NCBI GenBank assembly: GCA_002505765.1
Contig: DAVZ01000005.1
Span: 1 to 64,000, forward strand
Direction of reading: 5' to 3'
Source of the DNA: Methanobacterium sp. UBA176
GTDB lineage: Archaea > Methanobacteriota > Methanobacteria > Methanobacteriales > Methanobacteriaceae
Length of the DNA stretch: 64,000 nucleotides
In this document: in pieces, positions 1 through 8,929 of the stretch
Layout of the letters: each line of letters opens with the position of its first letter
Numbering within the stretch: position 1 is the first letter of the stretch
Made by a program: the position numbers and the translations under genes
Notes under the pieces: model-generated
What the model was told of the DNA's origin: nothing
Databases searched by the model: none
What the model saw: the letters and a program-made list of their open reading frames with translations, nothing else

Positions 1-75
1 TTGTTCTTTCAGTAAGACATATAAAGTCAAAAATATTTCAACAGATCTGCTCAACCCCCAATAACTTTACAACCC

Positions 76-550
76 CTATATATGGCGATGATCAAATTCA
101 ATTTTTAATCCTGAAATTTCATCTTTTTTAAAACACTCCACTTTAAAAGCGTCTGTATCTGCTTTTAAACTTCCTCCAACTTTTTGTGCAAGATAACATA
201 CCGTAACTGCGTGTCCCATTGGATCTCTATCTGGGTCAGAATAAACCCCTACAATTGTTTTTAATTCAACATCAAGGCCAGTTCTCTTTTACCTCTCTTA
301 AAACAGCCCACTATACAGTTTCGCCGTATTCAACAAATCCTCCAGGTAATGCCCATGAATCTTTATAAGGATCATTTTTACGTTTTATTAAAACTGTCGA
401 AAAATCTGTCGAAATTTTTAATTTCGACGCCATGAACACCTCGTGTTTGTTGGCTTTGATTTTTTGGGCCGCAGAACTTGTTCTGCAGGCTATTGAATCA
501 TTTCCACATGTTATTACCGCATCAACAGTTAATGAAGGACTCCTGTACAA
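76..550 (-). pseudogene. Nudix hydrolase pseudogene with in-frame palindromic insertion
   Basis: The N-terminal part matches a typical archaeal ADP-ribose/NTP-type Nudix protein ([20 protein letters not shown], then [20 protein letters not shown] and VEYGETV). The Nudix box is cut by a TAG directly after GETV. About 25 bases further on, two bases appear to be missing where EETGL is expected. The rest (IVGVYSDPDRDPMGHAVTV ... LKIEFDHRHI) is readable in another frame and stops near position 76. Between NDSI and VLIKRK there are 32 extra codons (395-490) made of palindromes. The insertion itself keeps the frame, so the stop and the frameshift, not the insertion, killed the gene. It is the last gene of the minus-strand run that starts with hpt. 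Confidence 0.8.
395..490. repeat. Palindromic array A (in the Nudix pseudogene)
   Basis: Three adjacent imperfect palindromes: 408-428 (GTCGAAAT, spacer, ATTTCGAC), about 429-454 (centre AACACCTCGTGTT at 434-446) and 471-486 (GCAGAAC TTG TTCTGC). They are joined by GGC/GCC-like sequence. The array is 96 nt, so the host frame is kept and no stop is introduced on the coding strand. The second module resembles the CAAACAC/GTGTTTG module in the arrays near 10.2 and 37.5 kb. Confidence 0.75.
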
Positions 551-580
551 CTAAAAACCCTCCTGTATAAAAATAATGAG

Positions 581-1177
581 TTAAGCACTTCCTTTTGATT
601 CACCAGTTTCAACACCGGCAGCTATTAAATGAGCGGCCCTTAATGGTTCAGGTATATTGCTTCTTGTTGCAGAAAGACTTACTATCTCTTCTGCATCTTC
701 TAAATCAATTCCACATATCTGAATGTAGATTGGTTCTTTATTATCGATCCTATAAACTTTACCTGCATTTAAAATGTAATTCCATCTCTTTTCATGGTCT
801 TCGAACTTCAAAAGAGCCTTTTTTATTTTAGGAAAGTCAGGAAATTTCCTCATGATAACGATAACTGGAATTCCTGTTTGATTGAAGATTTCACTTATAT
901 CTGCAATGTTAAATCCACCAAAAGTGACACCATCAAGCATTATAACTCCAATCTGGTCTTTATGTCGGGATTTATTGACCATCTCAATTATATTTCCAGT
1001 TGAATCATCTCCGTCCCCCGAAATATAAGTTCTTAAGACTCCATCCAGCCAGGTTCCCCCTCTAAAAACAGTTCCGACTAACATTATTTTATTCTGGGTA
1101 TGGGGAGGAAAAGGAGCATCGTCTATTCCCAAAATCCTTATTTCCTTCTTAATTCTCCTGAATTTTTTATTTTTCAT
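581..1177 (-). CDS. DUF99 (UPF0215) family protein
   Basis: 198 aa. The start [20 protein letters not shown], the segment [16 protein letters not shown] and the later [15 protein letters not shown] are characteristic of the archaeal DUF99 family, whose fold is related to endonuclease V. The biochemical function is unknown. The C-terminal [20 protein letters not shown] block, also typical, is intact. It lies 24 bp downstream of rpoL on the same strand and is probably co-transcribed with the csl4-rpoL genes. A separate true endonuclease V gene is present at 41747. Confidence 0.88.
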   Translation of the reverse strand: MKNKKFRRIKKEIRILGIDDAPFPPHTQNKIMLVGTVFRGGTWLDGVLRTYISGDGDDSTGNIIEMVNKSRHKDQIGVIMLDGVTFGGFNIADISEIFNQTGIPVIVIMRKFPDFPKIKKALLKFEDHEKRWNYILNAGKVYRIDNKEPIYIQICGIDLEDAEEIVSLSATRSNIPEPLRAAHLIAAGVETGESKGSA

Positions 1178-1201
1178 AAAATTAATGGAGTAAAAAATAA
1201 A

Positions 1202-1465
1202 CTATTTTTTAGAAGACTCTATAATGCCTTTAAATTCATCGCATTGAGATATCAATGTCTCTGCTGCTTTTTGAAGTGATTTTCTTGGATTCTTTGCCTT
1301 AATATACAGTACCGGCTCTCCAACAATAGGATGGTCTATTACGTAGGCTGCAGATTCTACTCCCTTATCTTCCATTAAAGTTTTTCTTAATGCGTTGCAT
1401 AGAGAATGGGTTTCCCCAGTAATCTCAATTTCAAGTTCATTTTTAGTATCCTTTAAAATCTTCAT
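1202..1465 (-). CDS. rpoL: DNA-directed RNA polymerase subunit L (Rpo11)
   Basis: 87 aa, the normal size for Rpo11/RpoL, the archaeal counterpart of eukaryotic Rpb11, which pairs with subunit D in the assembly platform. The signature region [18 protein letters not shown] (residues 16-33) is followed by the [18 protein letters not shown] strand region and a C-terminal helix. It starts one base after the csl4 stop codon, an arrangement common in euryarchaea, so translation is probably coupled to csl4. Confidence 0.95.
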   Translation of the reverse strand: MKILKDTKNELEIEITGETHSLCNALRKTLMEDKGVESAAYVIDHPIVGEPVLYIKAKNPRKSLQKAAETLISQCDEFKGIIESSKK

Positions 1466-1466
1466 C

Positions 1467-2036
1467 TTATCCCTCGTAGTTAGCAGAGAGCTTTCTTTTT
1501 TCTTTTCGGTCGCAATTCAAACAATGCACTTCATTTTTACCTATTTTCACCATATAATGTCTGCAATTAGTGCACATTGCCTTTAAAACTCCCATATCAT
1601 CGTCTGCAGTTGTTAAATCAACGTTGTCAAGACCTATGACCTTTGTAACATTTCCCTGGACAATATCCCCTATTCTAAAGGCTTCTGTTAGTTTAGCCAG
1701 ATAACCCTTCTGGGCTTGTGAGATATGTATGCCCCCAACAAATGATGTTACTAGGTCCCTGTCTTCCCCTTTAATCTTATTTATTTTTACTGAAGCCCTC
1801 TGGCCTCTAACATCTGTTATTTCCCCAACTATTGGTTTTCCAACCTCTAAAGCTGGTGGTGTGCCAGTTTTAGGAACTATAGATATTTTTTTATTTTTCT
1901 GGTCAATGGAGACTGTTCCCACAACCAGAGACTTTATCTTTCCTTCCTCTTCATAGGTCCATTCTGATGGAACAAATTCTTCAGTGACTCCTAAAATGTC
2001 ACCAGGTAAAACAAAATCTCCAGATTTAGTTTTCAT
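1467..2036 (-). CDS. csl4: Exosome complex RNA-binding protein Csl4
   Basis: 189 aa. The protein has an N-terminal beta domain beginning [20 protein letters not shown], a central S1-type RNA-binding domain (about residues 60-145) and a C-terminal zinc ribbon with cysteines at about 155, 158, 172 and 175 (CTNC and CLNC). This is the cap subunit of the archaeal exosome and helps recruit RNA substrates to the Rrp41/Rrp42 ring. It is immediately upstream of rpoL on the same strand and downstream of dph2. Confidence 0.94.
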   Translation of the reverse strand: MKTKSGDFVLPGDILGVTEEFVPSEWTYEEEGKIKSLVVGTVSIDQKNKKISIVPKTGTPPALEVGKPIVGEITDVRGQRASVKINKIKGEDRDLVTSFVGGIHISQAQKGYLAKLTEAFRIGDIVQGNVTKVIGLDNVDLTTADDDMGVLKAMCTNCRHYMVKIGKNEVHCLNCDRKEKRKLSANYEG

Positions 2037-2133
2037 TAATTCACCTCATTTAAAACAAGTAAAAACACTTTTTTATTTTTTGAAAAATATTAATGAAACA
2101 ATATAGTGTAAATGTTATATTAATAGTTTTCAT

Positions 2134-3132
2134 TTATATATGTTCAATTTCATCTATTTTATAATCTTCCCATTTTCTTAAGCCCAGAACAATTTCCAGT
2201 TCTTTTGGAGTTAAAAGAGGTTTTTTGTACATGTCGGCATCGTCTATGGCCACTCGCGGGCATGCAGTTATAACAAAGGCATCTAGATCCATATATGGTA
2301 GTAAAATGTCTGGAGTAATGTTATCAAGCATAATTAAGAATGCCTTTTTGTTTTCCTTTTCTATAATGTCCTTTAATTTTTTAGCAAGGTCTAATCTAAA
2401 TTGACCCTTCTTTGAAGATAAGATAACTCCCCATTTCTTAGCTTCTTCAGCTTTTGTTATCTTTGCAAACCGAATTCTAAGGATTCTATCCCTAAATTCA
2501 TGGATAGTTCTTATTTCATTAACATAAGGGTCAGCTATAAAAACCGGCCTCTCTGTGAAGATTGCTATTCCAAGAGCATGGAAATTTCCGCTTCCAACGT
2601 ATAAAAAAGCGTCTGCATCAACACCTTTTATTGCCGAGAAATTACAACCCAGAACCTGACCTTCTCTTGTTCCAGAACCTTCTTTAATTAGTACTTCCTT
2701 CCCATTTTCTACTAAAAAATCCTTAATTTGAGTGATTAAATTTAAATGTTGAACTGTAGTTACAAGACCTATTTTTTTATATTTTTTAAGTAATTGGAGA
2801 CTATTTGAAACTGCTTTCATCACATTAATTTTAGAATATGCTTCAATAAAAAGAACAGGTACTTTGTAATCAATTGGGAAATCAACATGCCCGAAATGTA
2901 CTATTAAATCAACAAATCCTTCCATATGGATATCAGAAACATCACAAGCACCATAGCAAGGGTCTCCTGCTATTAAAACCGTTGCATCAGTTTCAGTTTC
3001 AATTTTCTGTGCCACCTTTACCGCATGGATTTTTAGGCCTTCTGGAAACTGTATTCCAACATTTTTTGCATTTAATTCTTTAATTTTGCTAATAACATCT
3101 TCAAACCTGAAATCATAGTTAAGCATTTTCAT
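2134..3132 (-). CDS. dph2: Diphthamide biosynthesis enzyme Dph2
   Basis: 332 aa. Archaeal Dph2 is a [4Fe-4S] non-canonical radical SAM enzyme that transfers 3-amino-3-carboxypropyl from SAM to the target histidine of elongation factor 2. The family's three widely spaced cluster cysteines are visible: C59 in GDPCYGAC, one near residue 163 ([11 protein letters not shown]) and one near 291 ([11 protein letters not shown]). The IQFPEGLK motif is at residues 27-34. It is followed by csl4 and preceded 18 bp upstream by hpt, so a translation/nucleotide housekeeping operon is likely. Confidence 0.94.
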   Translation of the reverse strand: MKMLNYDFRFEDVISKIKELNAKNVGIQFPEGLKIHAVKVAQKIETETDATVLIAGDPCYGACDVSDIHMEGFVDLIVHFGHVDFPIDYKVPVLFIEAYSKINVMKAVSNSLQLLKKYKKIGLVTTVQHLNLITQIKDFLVENGKEVLIKEGSGTREGQVLGCNFSAIKGVDADAFLYVGSGNFHALGIAIFTERPVFIADPYVNEIRTIHEFRDRILRIRFAKITKAEEAKKWGVILSSKKGQFRLDLAKKLKDIIEKENKKAFLIMLDNITPDILLPYMDLDAFVITACPRVAIDDADMYKKPLLTPKELEIVLGLRKWEDYKIDEIEHI

Positions 3133-3150
3133 TCACAATTTATTTTTAAA

Positions 3151-3717
3151 TTATAGAAGACTGTCCTCTATAACAACTTTTCCTTCCACTACATCTACCT
3201 TTATAAGAGCTTTAACTTCATATCCGGTTTCATTTTTAACTCTGGCTTTTCCTTCTCCTTTTTCGACGACAGTGATAACATCTGCAATTTCTACTCCACA
3301 ACTCTTTAAAGCATTTAAAACTGCTATCATTGTACCCCCAGTGCTTACAACGTCGTCAACAACCAGAATCCTGTCCCCCTCATTGATTCCATTGATATAA
3401 AGCTCACATTCACTGTACCCTGTAACCTGATGGACTGCAACCTCATTATCCAGTTCATAACATCGTTTTCTTACAACCACAAAGGGGATGTTCGTATCCA
3501 GGGAAAGAGCAGTTGCAATATGGATTCCCATTGCCTCCATACAGACTATTTTATCAACTTTTAAATCTGCAACTTCCTGAATGGCCTTAGATACTTCTCT
3601 TAAAAGATCAGGGTCAACCAGCATTATACCATCAGTAATGGGGTGTATAAAATAATCATATTCACCTTTTTTTACTATTGGCGATTCTTTTAGCGTTTTT
3701 TTTAGTATTTCCAGCAT
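3151..3717 (-). CDS. hpt: Hypoxanthine/guanine phosphoribosyltransferase
   Basis: 188 aa from the ATG at 3717, chosen because a GGTGGT ribosome-binding site lies just upstream and the product then begins [15 protein letters not shown] like its archaeal relatives. A start 54 bp upstream at 3771 would add an atypical sequence. The PRPP-binding motif [13 protein letters not shown] is near residue 120, and the archaeal-type [12 protein letters not shown] segment near residue 62. The enzyme salvages hypoxanthine and guanine to IMP and GMP. It is the promoter-proximal gene of the minus-strand run. Confidence 0.92.
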   Translation of the reverse strand: MLEILKKTLKESPIVKKGEYDYFIHPITDGIMLVDPDLLREVSKAIQEVADLKVDKIVCMEAMGIHIATALSLDTNIPFVVVRKRCYELDNEVAVHQVTGYSECELYINGINEGDRILVVDDVVSTGGTMIAVLNALKSCGVEIADVITVVEKGEGKARVKNETGYEVKALIKVDVVEGKVVIEDSLL

Positions 3718-3843
3718 TTTACCACCGAATATTAAAGTACATCTAAACCAGGGAATGAATGGTATAGTCAATTCATCTTCAGGATCTTAATAAAGCAAGA
3801 TATTTTTATGACATAAGGTATATTTAATAATATAAAAATATAA

Positions 3844-3858
3844 ACATTTATATAATTA
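3844..3858 (+). promoter_or_regulatory. Archaeal promoter (TATA box) for the 3896 gene
   Basis: ACATTTATATAATTA contains a good archaeal TATA box about 45 bases upstream of the ATG at 3896. This predicts a transcript with a short leader. The divergent hpt promoter should lie in the same AT-rich interval (3718-3845). Confidence 0.45.
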
Positions 3859-3895
3859 TAATAAACTGTCATTGATAAACCATGAAGTGAAAAAG

Positions 3896-4384
3896 ATGGA
3901 TAGAAAAATCATCATTTCAGTAATAATTGTTCTGGTTGTGGTTTTAGCAGCAGTAGGAGTTATTTTACAGAATAGGAACGAAATTCCACCAGTTAGAAAC
4001 ATTACTGTAAATGAAACTCCGGTAGCGCCAAACGTTACACGTCCTGCACCACCAGAACCCATAGAACCACCTGCAAACAAAACCATCCAGGTTAAAATAT
4101 CAAGGGAAGAAGCGATGAGAATAGCAGAGGAAGCTTTAGCAGAACTAGGTCCACCTGAAACACAACCAAAATCTGTAGATGCCCGGCTGTTTCAATTGAG
4201 AGAAGAACACATGAAAGGATGGTCACCTGAAAATAGAGATATGTATAGATATCGTAGACATCCTATCTGGATATGGAATGTTACCATGAGATATCCTGAG
4301 GGAGTTCTTCCTTATGGAGAAATCTATGGAGATAGGTGGGTAGATGCTCAAACTGGTAGGGCACTTGTACTGATGGCACAGTAG
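3896..4384 (+). CDS. Membrane-anchored PepSY-like protein
   Basis: 162 aa. An N-terminal hydrophobic segment (about residues 4-24) is followed by a threonine/proline-rich extracytoplasmic linker (PPVRNITVNETPVAPNVTRP...) and then ISREEAMRIAEEALAELG, which resembles a PepSY helix. The C-terminal GDRWVDAQTGRAL is the typical PepSY-like ending strand. PepSY domains often act as inhibitory or chaperone-like extracellular modules, but the role here is unknown. The ATG at 3896 was preferred over a TTG at 3872 because it gives a clean signal-anchor. A degenerate copy of its last codons follows the stop. Confidence 0.65.
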   Translation: MDRKIIISVIIVLVVVLAAVGVILQNRNEIPPVRNITVNETPVAPNVTRPAPPEPIEPPANKTIQVKISREEAMRIAEEALAELGPPETQPKSVDARLFQLREEHMKGWSPENRDMYRYRRHPIWIWNVTMRYPEGVLPYGEIYGDRWVDAQTGRALVLMAQ

Positions 4385-4402
4385 GACCATTAATGTTATA
4401 GC

Positions 4403-4438
4403 AGGTAGATGTTCAAACTGGTGAAGTAATTATGAACT
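4403..4438 (+). repeat. Degenerate duplicate of the 3' end of the PepSY-like gene
   Basis: Just after the stop codon the sequence reads GGTAGATGTTCAAACTGGTG and then encodes VDVQTGEVIMN, close to the genuine terminus VDAQTGRALVLMAQ. This looks like the remnant of a second PepSY module, lost by deletion and a stop, or of a small tandem duplication. Confidence 0.5.
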
Positions 4439-4558
4439 AAATATCAAAGGCAGGAAACTACCTGACAATTACAGAAAAGACACCTGTGAGGGACTTAAAC
4501 TAAATATTACTCATAAAATTTCACCCTAATTTTTATAAATTAATATGAGAGGCAAATC

Positions 4559-5890
4559 ATGTTAGGTAATCTTGGTAAAAACTTAACAAAAACAATGAAA
4601 AAATTAGCCGGTATGCCTATAATCGATGAAGAAGTAGTAAAAGAGGTTATAAAGGATATACAAAGGGCTTTAATCCAATCAGACGTTAATATTAAGCTTG
4701 TTTTAACCTTATCAAAGAAGATAGAAGAAAGAGCACTTAAAGAGGAACCTCCAAAAGGAATTACACCAAGGGAATATATCATCACCATAGTTTATGAAGA
4801 ACTGGTGAATCTAATTGGTAAAAAAGCAGAGGAAGTTGAAGTAGATACCAGACCTTACAAAATATTATTTGTAGGTCTTCAAGGAAGCGGTAAAACCACT
4901 ACAATAGGTAAACTTGCAAAATATCTGCAAAAAAAAAGTTTCAACCCTGCAGTTATCAGCACAGACACCTGGAGGCCTGCTGCCTATGAACAGCTCCGGC
5001 AGTTAACTGAAGGAATGAACGTACCTCTTTATGGGGATCCAGAAAATAAAGATGCCCTTGATCTTGCAAAAAAAGGTCTTAAAGAGTTTAAAAAACAAGA
5101 CATAATAATTATAGATACTGCTGGACGTCACAAAGAAGAAAAGGATCTCCTTAATGAAATGGAACAGATATCATCAATTGTAGAACCAAACGAAGTTATA
5201 CTGGTCATTGATGGAACTATAGGCCAGCAGGCAAAAGATCAGGCCCTTGCATTTAATAAAACCACTGATGTTGGTTCTATTATTATAACAAAGCTTGATG
5301 GTTCTGCAAAAGGTGGTGGAGCCCTATCTGCAGTTTCAGAAATCGGCGCCCCCATTAAATTCATTGGTACTGGTGAAAGGGTAGATGATTTTGAAGTATT
5401 TGATCCGGAAAGATTCATTTCCAGACTTCTTGGAATGGGAGACATTAAATCTCTTATTGAAAAGGCAGAAGAGATTGCAGAGGAAGATATAGACGCTGAT
5501 GCAATGGATGCCATGTTAAGCGGGAAATTCACCCTCAAAGAAATGTATTCTCAATTTGAAATGATGAATAAAATGGGGCCCATGCAGCAGGTAATGAACA
5601 TGATTCCTGGAATTGGTGGAAAGCTCCCTAAAAATGCATCTCAGATGACAGAAGAAAAGCTCAACAAGTATAAGATCATGATGGATTCCATGACAGAACA
5701 CGAACTCACCCATCCAGAGGTTATAAAGCAGTCCAGAGTAAAAAGGATTGCCAAGGGCTCAGGTATGCGAAATGAAGATGTTAAAGAGCTTTTAAAATAC
5801 TACAACGTCACTAAAAAAGCTATGAAAGGTTTTGGAAAGCGTAAAATGAGCGGACCATTGGGGCAGATGATGAGACAGATGATGCGGTAA
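4559..5890 (+). CDS. srp54: Signal recognition particle GTPase SRP54
   Basis: 443 aa, normal length for archaeal SRP54. The N domain occupies about residues 1-95 ([16 protein letters not shown]). The G domain has the P-loop [10 protein letters not shown] at 106-115, DTAGRH near 186 and [10 protein letters not shown] near 244. A methionine-rich M domain starts near 300 ([19 protein letters not shown]) and ends in [14 protein letters not shown]. It binds 7S RNA and signal peptides and targets ribosomes to the translocon through FtsY. It is the first gene of the plus-strand translation cluster, preceded by a TATA-like TTTTATAAATTAAT and GAGAGG. Confidence 0.97.
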   Translation: MLGNLGKNLTKTMKKLAGMPIIDEEVVKEVIKDIQRALIQSDVNIKLVLTLSKKIEERALKEEPPKGITPREYIITIVYEELVNLIGKKAEEVEVDTRPYKILFVGLQGSGKTTTIGKLAKYLQKKSFNPAVISTDTWRPAAYEQLRQLTEGMNVPLYGDPENKDALDLAKKGLKEFKKQDIIIIDTAGRHKEEKDLLNEMEQISSIVEPNEVILVIDGTIGQQAKDQALAFNKTTDVGSIIITKLDGSAKGGGALSAVSEIGAPIKFIGTGERVDDFEVFDPERFISRLLGMGDIKSLIEKAEEIAEEDIDADAMDAMLSGKFTLKEMYSQFEMMNKMGPMQQVMNMIPGIGGKLPKNASQMTEEKLNKYKIMMDSMTEHELTHPEVIKQSRVKRIAKGSGMRNEDVKELLKYYNVTKKAMKGFGKRKMSGPLGQMMRQMMR

Positions 5891-5962
5891 TTTAAACATT
5901 GAATTCTCTTTTTTTACCAGAATTTTATGGATTTTTTACATTTTTCTAAGGATATGATATAG

Positions 5963-7195
5963 ATGGAATCTCAAATTACTGAAAAAGCACTTAAACTTAT
6001 GGAAATCACGAATTGGAAACTCTGTAATCATTGTTTAGGCAGGAAATTCTCCAGAATAATAGAAGGAGAAGATAACAAAAACAGAGGCAAATATGTAAGA
6101 AAAGTTATATCTAAAAGTGATTATAGCGCTTTAGATAAAGATTCATGTTATGTATGTGGAAACATATTTGAAGATGTTGAAAATGGAATCATAGATAAAA
6201 TAACAAACAAAATAGCTGAAGAAGAAATCGAATTCGAAACCTTTCTAATTGGATGTCGTGTTCTGCCTGAAATAATGGTTAGAGAAGAAGAAATTCATAA
6301 ATCTATGGAACTGGATGTTGAAAACATAAAAAAAGAAATAAATAGGGAAATAGGAAAAAAACTGGCATCTGAACTTCAAAAAAAAGTGGATTTCGAATAT
6401 CCAGACATAATAATAACATTAGACTTTGTAAAAGACAAAATATACCATCAGATTAACCCCATATTCATAGAAGGCCGTTATAGAAAACTTATTAGGGGTA
6501 TACCCCAAACTAAATGGCCCTGCAGGAAATGCAGAGGTAAAGGTTGTCCAGGTTGTGATTACACAGGCCAGATGTATTCAGAGTCTGTTGAAGAGCTTAT
6601 ATCGGCTGTACCACTTGATTTATTTAAAGGAAAAGGTTCTAAGTTCCATGGAGCTGGAAGGGAAGACATAGATGTTAAAATGCTTGGAAATGGAAGGCCA
6701 TTTGTACTGGAGATAAAGGAACCCCAATTTAGAAATCTTAATTTAGAAACTCTTAAAGAGAAAATAAATAAACATGCACAGGGGAAAGTGGAAGTTTCAG
6801 ATTTGAAGATTACAGGAAGAAAAAGAAAGGGTATAATAAAAAACTCATCCAAAGATACATATAAAGTCTATAGAGCAATTGTAGAAACTGAAGATGAAAT
6901 TAATGAAGATAAATTGGTTGAATTGAAGTCATTAGACATTATAAATCAGCGCACTCCAAAAAGAGTGTCTCACAGACGCGCAGATAAAATAAGAACACGT
7001 AAAGTTAGACAAGTTTGCGCAAAAATCATTAATTCCACCAGATTTGAGATGGTGGTGGAATGTGAAGGAGGATTATACATTAAAGAGCTAATAAGCAGTG
7101 ATGAAGGTAGAACAAGCCCCAGTGTTTCTGAAATTATAGGTAGAAAGGCGGTATGTGTACAGCTTGACGTTTTAGAAGTCCATATTAAAATTTAA
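5963..7195 (+). CDS. pus10: tRNA pseudouridine(54/55) synthase Pus10
   Basis: 410 aa. N-terminal zinc-binding cysteines are visible as CNHC (21-24) and CYVC (62-65). A second Cys cluster CRKCRGKGCPGCDYTG starts near residue 187, and the catalytic motif GREDIDVKML with its conserved aspartate lies near residues 232-241. A KEPQFRNL segment follows, and the C-terminal block RKVRQVCAKIINSTRFEM is typical. Archaeal Pus10 makes pseudouridine 54 and/or 55 in the T-loop of tRNAs. It follows srp54 by 72 bp in the same orientation, as in many methanogens. Confidence 0.94.
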   Translation: MESQITEKALKLMEITNWKLCNHCLGRKFSRIIEGEDNKNRGKYVRKVISKSDYSALDKDSCYVCGNIFEDVENGIIDKITNKIAEEEIEFETFLIGCRVLPEIMVREEEIHKSMELDVENIKKEINREIGKKLASELQKKVDFEYPDIIITLDFVKDKIYHQINPIFIEGRYRKLIRGIPQTKWPCRKCRGKGCPGCDYTGQMYSESVEELISAVPLDLFKGKGSKFHGAGREDIDVKMLGNGRPFVLEIKEPQFRNLNLETLKEKINKHAQGKVEVSDLKITGRKRKGIIKNSSKDTYKVYRAIVETEDEINEDKLVELKSLDIINQRTPKRVSHRRADKIRTRKVRQVCAKIINSTRFEMVVECEGGLYIKELISSDEGRTSPSVSEIIGRKAVCVQLDVLEVHIKI

Positions 7196-7459
7196 GGTGA
7201 ATATTTATCTTTGTACAACATATGATTCATAAGGTTTAAATTCAACAAAACTTAAAATAGAAAAGTTTAGTATAAATAGGATTTTAGCATATATATAGTA
7301 GTAATCATATCAGATTTAAAGACTTTATCTCAATATCGAATTTTACAGTACTTTCTTTAGATCAGATAATTTTTCCAGAAACTATGCTAAATATTTTAAA
7401 ATCATATAATAACGACTTAAGGTCATTTTAACAGTTTATTGATTGTGGAGGTTTTAAGA

Positions 7460-7753
7460 ATGGTAAGAAGATCCAGAGGTTTTAGAAGTAAGACACGTTA
7501 CAAACTAAAAAAGAGTGTGAGAGTAAGTAGAGCAAATCCAATAAGCAAAAAAATACAGACTTTTAATGAAAATGCTCTTGTTCATATTATAATTGATCCC
7601 AGCGTTCAAAAAGGTCAACCACACCCCCGTTTCCATGGTAAAACAGGTAAAGTTGCAGATAAAAGGGGTAGGGCATATATAGTAGAAATTAACGACGGTA
7701 ATAAAGCTAAAAAATTAATTATAAGGCCTGAACATCTTAAAATGCAAGAGTGA
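7460..7753 (+). CDS. rpl21e: 50S ribosomal protein L21e
   Basis: 97 aa. The ATG at 7460 was chosen because GGAGG at 7447-7451 is correctly spaced and the protein then begins [18 protein letters not shown], as in other archaeal L21e proteins. The [15 protein letters not shown] motif and the C-terminal IRPEHLK are diagnostic. Its stop overlaps the start of rpoF (TGATG), which implies coupled translation. Confidence 0.95.
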   Translation: MVRRSRGFRSKTRYKLKKSVRVSRANPISKKIQTFNENALVHIIIDPSVQKGQPHPRFHGKTGKVADKRGRAYIVEINDGNKAKKLIIRPEHLKMQE

Positions 7754-8088
7754 TGAAAATGATTGGGAAAAAAGTTATTGATACTGACCCCATCACCGTC
7801 GCAGAAGTTAAACAGATGCTTGAAGACCTTGCAGAAACACATGAGCTTACTTATGAACAAAATCTTGCTTTAGATCATGTAATAAAGTTCTCAAAGCTGG
7901 AAGCAGAAGAAGCAAAGAAACTGGTTGGGGAACTGGAAGAATTAATCAAAAAGAATCAAGCTATTAAAATTGCAGATATAATGCCTGAAGATCTTGCTGA
8001 TCTAAGGCTTTTATTTGCAAAAGAAAGGGGCTCATATAAAACTGAGGATTTGGAGAAGATACTGGAAATAGTAGACAAATATAGATAG
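7753..8088 (+). CDS. rpoF: DNA-directed RNA polymerase subunit F (Rpo4)
   Basis: 111 aa, the archaeal homologue of Rpb4, which forms the stalk with Rpo7 (subunit E). The LTYEQNLALDHVIKFSKL stretch and the C-terminal LRLLFAKERGSYKTEDLEKIL are family hallmarks. The start at 7753 overlaps the rpl21e stop; an ATG six bases downstream is equally possible. The order rpl21e-rpoF-DUF655-rsmA is conserved across archaea. Confidence 0.92.
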   Translation: MKMIGKKVIDTDPITVAEVKQMLEDLAETHELTYEQNLALDHVIKFSKLEAEEAKKLVGELEELIKKNQAIKIADIMPEDLADLRLLFAKERGSYKTEDLEKILEIVDKYR

Positions 8089-8177
8089 TTTTAAAAAAGG
8101 GATTTATGCAATGGTTTATGGGATTAGAGAAAATTAATATAATCCTATAGACAGGAATAATAAGATATTAAAGATAA

Positions 8178-8273
8178 ATATTGAAAATCCTAAAGATTTT
8201 CAAACTTGAAACAGATGCATGCGAATTTTGATTCGCTGCACCGAAAAATTTTCAATTTTCGAGTGTTTCAAAT
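8178..8273. repeat. Palindromic array B (intergenic, rpoF to DUF655)
   Basis: A first perfect palindrome TTGAAAATC-CTAAA-GATTTTCAA covers 8181-8203. A second outer palindrome (TTGAAACA at 8206-8213, TGTTTCAA at 8264-8271) encloses two complete modules: GCGAATTTTGATTCGC at 8221-8236 and CGAAAAATTTTCAATTTTCG at 8242-8261. The array lies in the 205-bp gap between rpoF and the DUF655 gene, inside what should be one transcript, so it could form consecutive hairpins in the mRNA. Confidence 0.78.
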
Positions 8274-8293
8274 AACATCATAGAAGTGATTAA

Positions 8294-8872
8294 ATGGAAG
8301 AATATGCAATCATTTTGGATTATCTTCCTTTAGGTTACATTAAAGAAGGTATACCCACATACAAAAGAAAGCCTGTAGCACAGGCAATAGGTAAAGAAGA
8401 ATTTACTCTCCTGGAACTTATTCCCAAAGACAATGTATCACCGGATATCCATCAGAAGGTCTATATAGGTTCAGGGAAAAGGGATGAAATATCCAGAGTA
8501 AATAGAAGGCTTAAATATGATGATCTTACAGCCACTGCTAAGGTTGAACTGAACTATGTTATAGAAGAAATCATTAAAACAAAAGAAGACAAATTCATCG
8601 ATTTTTTCAACAATGCAGGCCCCATCTCAACCAGATTACATCAACTGGAACTGCTTCCAGGAATTGGTAAAAAGCATATGTGGGATATTATTAAGGCAAG
8701 GAAAGAAAAACCCTTTGAAAACTTCGATGATGTTAAAAAACGAGTTCATCTACTTGCCGATCCAGTAAAGCTCATTACAAAGAGGATTCTACTGGAGCTT
8801 GATGCTGCAAAGGATAAAAAGGGGAAGAGAAAGTACATACTGTTTACAAGACCCCCTGCAAAAAAGTATTAA
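8294..8872 (+). CDS. DUF655 protein with OB-like and helix-hairpin-helix domains
   Basis: 192 aa. The N-terminal part (EEYAIILDYLPLGY, later KVYIGSGKRDEISRVNRRLKYDDLT) belongs to DUF655, a predicted RNA-binding beta-barrel. Residues about 115-150 (LHQLELLPGIGKKHMWDIIK) form a helix-hairpin-helix. The family is universal in euryarchaea and almost always lies between rpoF and rsmA, as here, so a role in ribosome or rRNA metabolism is inferred. The exact function is unproven. Confidence 0.9.
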   Translation: MEEYAIILDYLPLGYIKEGIPTYKRKPVAQAIGKEEFTLLELIPKDNVSPDIHQKVYIGSGKRDEISRVNRRLKYDDLTATAKVELNYVIEEIIKTKEDKFIDFFNNAGPISTRLHQLELLPGIGKKHMWDIIKARKEKPFENFDDVKKRVHLLADPVKLITKRILLELDAAKDKKGKRKYILFTRPPAKKY

Positions 8873-8929
8873 TCCCCAAATTCTTATTTTTTTAATTATT
8901 CTTTAAATTAATGTCCTTTTGGTAATTCG

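Noticed and set aside
7196..7459. Small RNA gene upstream of rpl21e
   Set aside because: The interval is AT-rich with possible TATA boxes, but I found no stable fold or C/D-box pair that I could support.
8178..8273. Bidirectional rho-independent terminator between rpoF and the DUF655 gene
   Set aside because: Archaea do not rely on stem-loop terminators, both flanking genes run in the same direction, and the same modules occur inside coding sequences.
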